From positions 434,001-498,000 of the forward strand of contig NZ_VSLD01000002.1 in assembly GCF_008107445.1 (NCBI RefSeq): DNA of 64,000 nt. The letters are read 5' to 3'. Origin of the DNA: Arthrobacter echini (GTDB lineage Bacteria; Actinomycetota; Actinomycetes; Actinomycetales; Micrococcaceae). Shown one piece after another: positions 56,484 to 64,000 of this stretch (positions are counted from its first letter, which is position 1; every line of letters starts with the position of its first letter). The translations under genes and the position numbers were made by a program. The notes under the pieces were generated by a model, which was not told the origin of the DNA, did not search any database, and saw only the letters and a list, made by a program, of their open reading frames with translations.

Positions 56484-56954
56484 ATGATCCCCGAGGCAGT
56501 ACCCGACGTCGCAGCACGCGACTCCGAGGCCGCACCCACAGCCAGCCGGGGTTCCGGTCAGCGCGTGACGCGTCAGCGTCGGGCCGTCAGCGCAGCCCTC
56601 GACGATCTCGACGACTTCGTGAGCACGCAGGAACTGCATCGCGTGCTGCTCGATCGCGGCGCATCGGTCTCCCTCCCCACCGCCTACCGCATCCTCCAGT
56701 CCATGGCGGACGACGGCCTGGTCGACGTGCTGCGCAATGCCGACAATGAGGCCGTCTACCGGCGGTGCGCCGTGGAACATCATCACCATCACCTGCTGTG
56801 CACCGAGTGCGGCACGGCGGTGGAGATCGAGGCTCCCGCCGTCGAACAGTGGGCCGGACGCGTAGCCGCCGAGCACGGGTTCACCGACGCCGCGCACACG
56901 GTGGAGATCCAGGGTGTGTGCCCCGAGTGCACCGCGCGCCGCGCAGCTTCCTGA
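56484..56954 (+). CDS. zur: Fur-family zinc-uptake regulator Zur
   Basis: 156 residues. A winged-helix DNA-binding domain (TRQRRAVSAALDDLDDFVSTQELH shortened; SLPTAYRILQSMADDGLVDV) then a dimerisation domain with the His-rich VEHHHHHLLC, CTECG and CPEC pairs that form the structural zinc site of Zur. Adjacent to a znuABC-type operon that has a Fur-family box in its promoter, which supports Zur over Fur. GGAAGGG lies nine bases before the ATG. The long N-terminal 25 residues are extra. Confidence 0.9.
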   Translation: MIPEAVPDVAARDSEAAPTASRGSGQRVTRQRRAVSAALDDLDDFVSTQELHRVLLDRGASVSLPTAYRILQSMADDGLVDVLRNADNEAVYRRCAVEHHHHHLLCTECGTAVEIEAPAVEQWAGRVAAEHGFTDAAHTVEIQGVCPECTARRAAS

Positions 56955-56999
56955 AGCCCGCGGTACCGTCACCCCGCGTGCCTTCCTCCGGGCCCGGAA

Positions 57000-57893
57000 T
57001 CAGGCTGCAGGCGTGGTGACCGACGCGCGCGGGGTCCTGGTCGCGGAGACAGCTCCGCCTCGGCGCGCACCGATGGCCCGGCAGATCAGGTAGATGGCGA
57101 ACGAGATCGTGGTGACGTAGGGACTGATGGGGATGCGCCCGCCGAGCGCCAGCAGGATCCCGCCCACCACGGAGATGCACGCGAAGGCGACGCTGAGGAG
57201 CACCACGCGGCCGGGCGCGGCAGTGATCCTCAGCGCCGCAGCCGCCGGGGTGATGAGCAGCGAGAGCACCAGCAGCGCCCCGACCACCTGGATGGACAGG
57301 GCCACGGCGACGCCCAGCAGCACCATGAACAGGACCGAGAGGCCACGTACGGGGACCCCGCGCGCCTCCGCCAGATCGGCGTCCGCGCTGGCGAACGTCA
57401 GCGGACGCCAGACAGCGGCCAGGGCGACGATCACGACGACGGCACTGCCGACCAGGAGATTGAGCTGTACGTCGTCCACAGAGACGATCTGGCCGGTGAG
57501 GAGGCCGAACTTGTTCGCGGCGCGGCCCTCGTAGAGGGAGAGGAAGAGGATGCCCAGCCCCAGGCCGAAGGGCATGACGACCCCGATGATCGAGTTCCGG
57601 TCCCGGGCCCTGATGCCCATCAGACCCAGGACGAGGGCCGCCAGGACGGAGCCCACGAGCGACCCGGCCACGACATTCGCCCCGACGAGCAGGGCGAAGG
57701 CCGCACCGGCGAAGGACAGCTCCGCGATGCCGTGCACGGCGAAGGCGAGATCACGCATCATGACGAAGACGCCGATGAGCCCGCCGAGGAGCCCGAGGAC
57801 GGCCCCTGCCAGCAGCGAATTTCGTACGAGCGGCAGGAGTTCGGCGTAGTTGTCGAAGGTGAAGACGGCCCGGAGTGCGTCCTGGAGATCCAT
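57000..57893 (-). CDS. znuB: Zinc/manganese ABC transporter permease (ZnuB-like)
   Basis: 297 residues, eight or nine membrane helices of the ABC-3 permease family, with the conserved GISELSFAGAAFALLVG-type segment (here GIAELSFAGAAF) and the ILAEARGVPV-like loop (DLAEARGVPVRGL). Third gene of the operon, three bases after the ATPase gene. Zinc is inferred from zur and the Zur-like box. Confidence 0.88.
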   Translation of the reverse strand: MDLQDALRAVFTFDNYAELLPLVRNSLLAGAVLGLLGGLIGVFVMMRDLAFAVHGIAELSFAGAAFALLVGANVVAGSLVGSVLAALVLGLMGIRARDRNSIIGVVMPFGLGLGILFLSLYEGRAANKFGLLTGQIVSVDDVQLNLLVGSAVVVIVALAAVWRPLTFASADADLAEARGVPVRGLSVLFMVLLGVAVALSIQVVGALLVLSLLITPAAAALRITAAPGRVVLLSVAFACISVVGGILLALGGRIPISPYVTTISFAIYLICRAIGARRGGAVSATRTPRASVTTPAA

Positions 57894-57896
57894 GGG

Positions 57897-58781
57897 TCAG
57901 ACGCCTTCGTGATGGTGGGTGGGGGCGTCGGGCAACCCGACGACGATGATCCGGCCGTTGCTCTCGAGGACCTCCACCGGGCTGCCATACAGGTCGGAGA
58001 GCACCTCGGAGGTCATCACCTCCGCAGGGGTCCCCACACGGAACCTGCCGTCCGCCAGATAGAGGACCCGGTCCACGTAGTCGATCACGGGGTTGATCTC
58101 GTGGGTCACGAAGACCACGGCGCTGTTCTTCTCGTGGCACTGCCGGTCGATCAGACCACTCACCGCCTGCTGATGGTGCAGATCGAGCGAGAGCAGTGGC
58201 TCGTCGCACAGGAGCACGGCGGGGTCGGTCGCGAGGGCCTGCGCGGCTCGGAGCCGCTGCTGCTCCCCCCCGGACAGGAGCCCCACCGGTGTATCGGCAT
58301 AGGACTGCGCACCGACATCCTCGAGGAGGGCTTCCACGCGGCGGGTGTAGTCCCTGGTCCTCAGTCGCAGGCCCCAGCGATGACCGTCCACACCGAGCCC
58401 CACGAGATCGCGCGCCCGGAGCGGGGTGTCCGGGGGGAAGGACTTCTGCTGCGGAATGTAGCCCAGCGCACGGGATCCGCGGGCTACGGGCCGGCCGTCG
58501 ATGGCCGCTGTCCCCGCGTCGAGAGCCTGCAGACCCAGCAGCACCTTCAGGAGGCTCGTCTTGCCCGATCCGTTGGGTCCCAGGACCGCGAGGAACTCCC
58601 CCGGCATGACATCCAGGTCCAGGTCCTCCCACAGTGTGCGGCTGCCGAAGGACAGGGATGCCCCGCGCAGCCTGATGGCCGGCCGGACCGGTGCGCCCGT
58701 CGGCGTGGGTGCCTGCCCGGGAATGGTCGAGGTCATGCGTAACGGCTTCCTGTGGGTGGGGCTGTCGTGGGTGTCCTTCAT
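57897..58781 (-). CDS. znuC: Zinc/manganese ABC transporter ATP-binding protein (ZnuC-like)
   Basis: 294 residues. Walker A GPNGSGKT, Q-loop YIPQQ, signature LSGGEQQR, Walker B VLLCDEPLL, H-loop VTHEI. The C-terminus ends in DAPTHHHEGV, a His-rich tail. Either ATG 58781 (four bases after the znuA stop) or ATG 58736 (MTSTIPG, AGGAAG upstream) can be the start. Confidence 0.88.
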   Translation of the reverse strand: MKDTHDSPTHRKPLRMTSTIPGQAPTPTGAPVRPAIRLRGASLSFGSRTLWEDLDLDVMPGEFLAVLGPNGSGKTSLLKVLLGLQALDAGTAAIDGRPVARGSRALGYIPQQKSFPPDTPLRARDLVGLGVDGHRWGLRLRTRDYTRRVEALLEDVGAQSYADTPVGLLSGGEQQRLRAAQALATDPAVLLCDEPLLSLDLHHQQAVSGLIDRQCHEKNSAVVFVTHEINPVIDYVDRVLYLADGRFRVGTPAEVMTSEVLSDLYGSPVEVLESNGRIIVVGLPDAPTHHHEGV

Positions 58782-58785
58782 CCGC

Positions 58786-59718
58786 TCAGGAATCGAGCGC
58801 CGCGGCGATGTCCGCCGTATTGGCGCTCATCCAGGACACATAGTCCTCACCGTCGGGCAGGGTCTCGCCGAAGTCCAGCACGGGGAGGTCCGCGTCCTCG
58901 GCGACTGAGCGGACCAGCTCGGTCTGCGAGCCCTCGGTCTGGTCGTTGTAGGCGAGGAACGCCAGGCTCCCCGAGGAGACGAGGGTGGTCATCTCCTCCA
59001 TCGCTGAGACGGGGACATCCGTGCCTTCCTCGATGGCCTCCGTGAACCCGCCCGGCGTGACATTCTCGAGCCCGGCGGCCTCCAGCAGGTACACGGGGAC
59101 GGGTTCAGTGACGGCCACCCGTCCGCCGTGTCCGTCGGCGGCGAGGGTGTCGAGCCGGTCCCGTACGGGTGCGAGATCCTCGACGAACGCCTCGGCGCGG
59201 CGGCGGTAGTCCTCCGCGTTCGGCTCGTCGAGCCGGGCGAGTTCGTCGGCGACGGCGCCGGCAAGATTCTCCATGGCGGGCAGGCTGTACCAGACGTGCT
59301 CGTTGGCGCCCGGCCCGCCGTCCTGCCCGAAGCCATCGAGCCCCGACACGGTGACGGCACTGAGCACGGAGCGGTCGGTGTCCTCGGCGAGGCGGGCCAG
59401 GAAGGGGTCATAACCGCCCCCGTTGTCGATGACCAGCTCGGCCTTGGAGACCGTGAGCTTGTCCTGCACGGTGGCCTCGTAGGAATGCGGATCCTGGCTG
59501 GGACCGTCCACGATCGATGTCACCTCGACCTCCGGGCCCCCGACGCGCTCGGCGATGTCACCGAAGACGTTGGTGGAGGTGACCACCGAGATGCGGCCGT
59601 CAGCCGACGAGTTCCCGGCGTCGGAGGCGTCGCCCCCGGCTCCGGAGCCGCACCCCGCGAGCGCGAGGATGGACGCCAGCAGCAGGGCGGGTCCTGTCGG
59701 ACGACGGTACGGGGACAT
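58786..59718 (-). CDS. znuA: Zinc/manganese ABC transporter substrate-binding lipoprotein (ZnuA-like)
   Basis: 310 residues. Lipobox LAGC at about residue 22, then the cluster A-I binding fold: VVTSTNVFGDIAERVGG, DPHSYEATVQD, GYDPFLARL, NEHVWYSLPAM (metal His), VAVTEPVPVYLLEAAG and LAYNDQTEG. The usual third His position is Glu/Pro and the His-rich loop is absent, so the metal site differs somewhat from E. coli ZnuA and Mn is possible. ATG 59718 follows GAGG. Confidence 0.88.
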   Translation of the reverse strand: MSPYRRPTGPALLLASILALAGCGSGAGGDASDAGNSSADGRISVVTSTNVFGDIAERVGGPEVEVTSIVDGPSQDPHSYEATVQDKLTVSKAELVIDNGGGYDPFLARLAEDTDRSVLSAVTVSGLDGFGQDGGPGANEHVWYSLPAMENLAGAVADELARLDEPNAEDYRRRAEAFVEDLAPVRDRLDTLAADGHGGRVAVTEPVPVYLLEAAGLENVTPGGFTEAIEEGTDVPVSAMEEMTTLVSSGSLAFLAYNDQTEGSQTELVRSVAEDADLPVLDFGETLPDGEDYVSWMSANTADIAAALDS

Positions 59719-59731
59719 CGGAACCTCGATC

Positions 59732-59755
59732 AACCTAATGAGAACTGTTTGCAAT
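59732..59755 (-). promoter_or_regulatory. Zur-like operator with abutting -10 element
   Basis: AATGAGAACTGTTTGCAAT (59737-59755, given on the plus strand) is a 7-1-7 imperfect palindrome (TGAGAAC-T-GTTTGCA), the shape bound by Fur-family repressors. It abuts TAGGTT (59732-59737, minus strand), a likely -10, so bound repressor would cover the -35 to -10 region of znuA. Confidence 0.65.
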
Positions 59756-59806
59756 AACAGTCCGAGCTTAGCCCATCGAGCAGGAGCGGCGCGCACGCGC
59801 CGCTCG

Positions 59807-60892
59807 TCACCTCACCGACTCGTGCGCGCCGCCGGCACTCCCGTTCCTTCGAGCCCCCTGGTTCTGGGTCGCATCCCGGATCTCCCCGATCAGCTGCTCG
59901 ATGACGTCCTCGAGGAAGAGGACCCCGCGCGTCGCACCGTCCGGACCCAGCACGCGCGCCAGATGTGATCCGGTGGCCTGCATGACCGACAGGGCGTCCT
60001 CGATCGCGTCGTCGACCGCGAGATTGGCGAGGGTGCGCACCTTGTTCTCCGTGATGGGCCTGCGGTAGACGGCCTGCGGCAGGGACATGATGTCCTTCAG
60101 GTGCATGTACCCCGTCAGGTTGCCGTGCTCGTCCACCATGACGAACCGCGAGAACCCGGTACGTCCCACGGCCCGCTCGAAGTCCTCCGGCGTCGCGTCG
60201 GTGCGGACCGTCACGAGCTCGCCGAGGGGGACCATGGTCGTCTCGGCGGTCTGCCCCGAGAACTCGAGGGCCCCCGAGATGAGGCCGGACTCGTCGTCCA
60301 CAAGGCCGCTCTTGGTGGACTCCTCCACGATCGACTGAACCTCCTCCAGCGTGTAGGTCGAGGACAGCTCACTCTTGGGTTCCACCCTGAGGGCCCGCAG
60401 GATGTGGTTGGCCGTCCAGTTCAGGGAGCTGATCACGGGATTGACCGCACGCGCGATCATCACGAGTGGCGGAGCCAGTACGAGTGCGGCCTTGTCCGCC
60501 ACGGACACCGAGATGTTCTTCGGCACCATCTCGCCGAAGGTCACGTGGAGGAAGGTCACCAGGATCAGAGCCAGCGCGAAGGCGATACCGCCGGCGAGCG
60601 CCACCGGGACACCGACCGCCTCGAGTGGGAGGACGAAGAGGTGATGGATGGCAGGTTCTGCGACCTGCAGGATCAGCAGGGAGCAGACGGTGATGCCCAG
60701 CTGGGCGCAGGCGAGCATGAGCGAGACGTGCTCCATGGCCCACAGCGTGGTCTTCGCCCGCTTCGACCCCTCGTCGGCGAGCGGTTCGATCTGGCTCCGG
60801 CGCGCGGACATGATCGCGAATTCGGCGCCCACGAAGAAGGCGTTGCCGAGGAGCAGCACCACCAGCCACAGGATTCCTGCCCAGTCACTCAT
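59807..60892 (-). CDS. CNNM/CorC-type transporter with CBS domains (DUF21)
   Basis: 361 residues. Three or four membrane helices (DUF21; FFVGAEFAIMSARRSQIE, GEMVPKNISV), then two CBS domains (about 200-335). The CorC_HlyC domain is missing. The family exports Mg2+ or Co2+ or controls them; the real substrate here is not shown. It overlaps the preceding longer paralogue by four bases. Confidence 0.88.
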   Translation of the reverse strand: MSDWAGILWLVVLLLGNAFFVGAEFAIMSARRSQIEPLADEGSKRAKTTLWAMEHVSLMLACAQLGITVCSLLILQVAEPAIHHLFVLPLEAVGVPVALAGGIAFALALILVTFLHVTFGEMVPKNISVSVADKAALVLAPPLVMIARAVNPVISSLNWTANHILRALRVEPKSELSSTYTLEEVQSIVEESTKSGLVDDESGLISGALEFSGQTAETTMVPLGELVTVRTDATPEDFERAVGRTGFSRFVMVDEHGNLTGYMHLKDIMSLPQAVYRRPITENKVRTLANLAVDDAIEDALSVMQATGSHLARVLGPDGATRGVLFLEDVIEQLIGEIRDATQNQGARRNGSAGGAHESVR

Positions 60893-62313
60893 CGCTCACT
60901 CCTGATGGCCGTGCTGCCCGCGAAGGCGGACCGGGATGGGTGCTCCATGGGAGGGGCGTCCTGCGGAACGGCCTCGTGCTCGGCGACGACCATGTGGTCC
61001 GCCTCGGTGTCTTCTGCCCGGGGTGCCGGCCTGAACTGGATCCGATCGATACGGCGGCCGTCCATGCGTTCCACGGTCAGCATTCCCGTCGGCAGTTCCA
61101 CGGTGTCACCGGGTTCGGCGATCCGCCCCAGCTCGGCCATCATGAATCCACCGACCGTCTCGTACCCGGCCTCGTCCGGGACATCGCTGCCGGGGATCTG
61201 CACCGACACCTCGTCGGGGCGCATGAGCCCCGGGAAGAACCAGTCCCCCGCGGCGCTCTGCAGCACACCGGGTGTGGAGGTGTCGTGCTCGTCCGCGACC
61301 TCGCCCACGATCTCCTCGACGAGGTCCTCGAGCGTGACCACGCCGGCGGTGCCGCCGTACTCGTCGAGCACCACGGCCAGCTGGAGATTGGCCTCGCGCA
61401 GTTCGCTCAGGAGGGAGTCCAGGTGCACGGTCTCGGGGACCCGCAGGACGTCGGTCAGGATGGTGCCGGCCGGCAGCTCGGCGCGCTTGTGCCGGGGTAC
61501 GGCCACGGCCTTCTTCACGTGGACCACTCCGCGAATGTCGTCGGCGGATTCACCGAGCAGCGGGAACCGGGAGAAGCCGGTGCGGCGTGCGGCGTCGACG
61601 ACGTCGGCCACGGTCTGGTCCGAGTCAATGGCCTCCATCCGGTTGCGCGGGGTCATGACATCGGCCGCGGTCTGCTCCGAGAAGCTGAACGTGCGGGCCA
61701 GGAAGTTCGCGGTGCCCTGGTCGAGAGTGCCCATCTCCGCCGAGCGGCGGACCAGGGAGGACAGCTCCGATGCCGTCCTGGCGCCCGAGATCTCCTCCTT
61801 CGCCTCGAAACCGAAGATGTTGAGGACCCGGTTCGAGAAGCCGTTGAGCACGACGATCGCCGGCTTGAAGACCGCCGTGAACATGAGTTGCGGCCGGGCC
61901 AGTGCGCGGCCCACCTGGAACGGCAGCGCGATCGAGAGATTCTTGGGGACCAGTTCGCCCATGAGCATGGAGAGCAGGGTGGCCAGGACCATCGCGATGA
62001 CGAGCGACGCCGAGGTGATGAGCGCGTCCGACAGTCCGAGGGCGGCCAGCGGGGTCTCGAGCAGGCTGCCCACCGAGGGCTCCATGACATACCCGGTGAG
62101 CAGCGTGGTCAGGGTGATACCGAGCTGGCAGCTCGAGAGCTGGGTCGACAGGGACTTGAGGCAACGCAGGAGGGGTTCGGCCCGGGTGTCGCCCTCATCG
62201 ACGGCCCGCTGCACATAGGTCTGGTCGAGCGCCACGAGGGCGAATTCGACGGCCACGAAGAAGCCGGTCCCGAGGATGAGCACGAGGCCGGCGGCCAGAT
62301 AGATCCATTCCAC
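60889..62313 (-). CDS. CNNM/CorC-type transporter with CBS and CorC domains
   Basis: 474 residues. DUF21 membrane domain (FFVAVEFALVALDQ, GELVPKNLSIALP), two CBS domains (ADVMTPRNRMEAIDS onwards, VVLDEYGGTAGVVTLEDLVEEIVGE in short) and a C-terminal CorC_HlyC domain (about 385-450). Together with the overlapping paralogue it may form a heteromeric divalent-cation exporter; that is inference. Confidence 0.9.
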   Translation of the reverse strand: MEWIYLAAGLVLILGTGFFVAVEFALVALDQTYVQRAVDEGDTRAEPLLRCLKSLSTQLSSCQLGITLTTLLTGYVMEPSVGSLLETPLAALGLSDALITSASLVIAMVLATLLSMLMGELVPKNLSIALPFQVGRALARPQLMFTAVFKPAIVVLNGFSNRVLNIFGFEAKEEISGARTASELSSLVRRSAEMGTLDQGTANFLARTFSFSEQTAADVMTPRNRMEAIDSDQTVADVVDAARRTGFSRFPLLGESADDIRGVVHVKKAVAVPRHKRAELPAGTILTDVLRVPETVHLDSLLSELREANLQLAVVLDEYGGTAGVVTLEDLVEEIVGEVADEHDTSTPGVLQSAAGDWFFPGLMRPDEVSVQIPGSDVPDEAGYETVGGFMMAELGRIAEPGDTVELPTGMLTVERMDGRRIDRIQFRPAPRAEDTEADHMVVAEHEAVPQDAPPMEHPSRSAFAGSTAIRSER

Positions 62314-62469
62314 CGCTACTGGCCTTCCCTCTGGATGCCGGGAAGGACCGGCGGCCCGTGTCTGAGGGGGTCCGCTGCGTCGGTGGGCAGAAGCGCCTGG
62401 TCCGGGGCGGATCCGAGCGGCCGGCTCGCGTCGGACGTCGGGAGCGCAGGGGCGGGGGCTGGGGGGTTG

Positions 62470-62490
62470 CCGGCGAGGAGCCGGCTCCTA
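62470..62490 (-). terminator. Possible terminator after guaB1
   Basis: GCCGGC-GAGGA-GCCGGC hairpin, which overlaps a perfect 14-base palindrome AGGAGCCGGCTCCT. It lies about 105 bases after guaB1 and upstream of the CNNM pair. No U-run. Confidence 0.35.
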
Positions 62491-62593
62491 GAAGGACTGT
62501 CCATAAGACGGCCAGTTTACCGGTTCGGACACCGCGAAGCCTACGGATCGCTCAGCGGCGACGCGCCGGACGCCACCACGGCACGGACCGGCG

Positions 62594-64000
<1,407 letters not shown>

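Overview
The window comes from a high-GC actinobacterium, most likely a member of the Micrococcaceae close to Arthrobacter. This is inferred from strong GC bias, the actinobacterial-type delta subunit of ATP synthase, a Rho factor with a huge Asn/Arg/Asp-rich insertion, NucS (mismatch repair without MutS/MutL), GuaB1, Cds1, DUF2550 and DUF6318 proteins, and many TAnnnT -10 elements sitting 6-7 nt before start codons (leaderless transcripts). It looks like ordinary chromosome: no insertion sequence, prophage, plasmid origin, CRISPR array or recognisable defence cassette was seen. Both ends are cut inside genes.

Layout. 0-2.7 kb: accessory-looking genes, namely the 3' part of a DUF222/HNH protein and a coupled lipoprotein plus PKD-like secreted protein pair with an abrupt low-GC patch. 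2.8-9.7 kb: ABC-2 exporter, CnoX-like protein, a large membrane protein of unknown function and an AI-2E family permease. 9.7-13 kb: hydrolase, a small zinc-site protein, nucS and nagA. 13-21.5 kb: complete F-type ATP synthase operon on the minus strand (two AtpI/AtpZ-like proteins, then atpB-E-F-H-A-G-D-C) followed by a DUF2550 gene. 21.6-28.4 kb: WecA-like transferase, CapD-like dehydratase, two GlfT2-like glycosyltransferases and an epimerase-like protein, interleaved with the threonylcarbamoyl-AMP synthase gene. 28.4-39.8 kb (minus): argS-lysA-hom-thrC-thrB, then rho, then prfA-prmC. 40-43 kb (plus): an FMN-binding lipoprotein, ApbE and an RnfD/NqrB-like membrane domain fused to a ferredoxin-NADP reductase module, which together look like a flavin-based trans-membrane electron-transfer unit. 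43-44 kb: tRNA-Arg(CCG) with a strong terminator, then about 400 bp of intergenic repeats. 43.8-53 kb (plus): AlkD-like protein, the DUF4129/MoxR/DUF58 operon and hrpA. 53-64 kb: HIT protein, sulfurtransferase and Cds1 (divergent), MBL-fold hydrolase, zur with a znuABC-type operon behind a Zur-like box, two CNNM/CorC proteins and guaB1.

Most genes are in tight operons with 1-4 nt overlaps. The most distinctive items are the flavin electron-transfer triad, the intergenic repeat array after the tRNA, the inverted repeats at atpA/atpG and rho/prfA, the Zur-box promoter, and the composition break inside the DUF6318 gene. No clearly unprecedented multi-gene system was identified.
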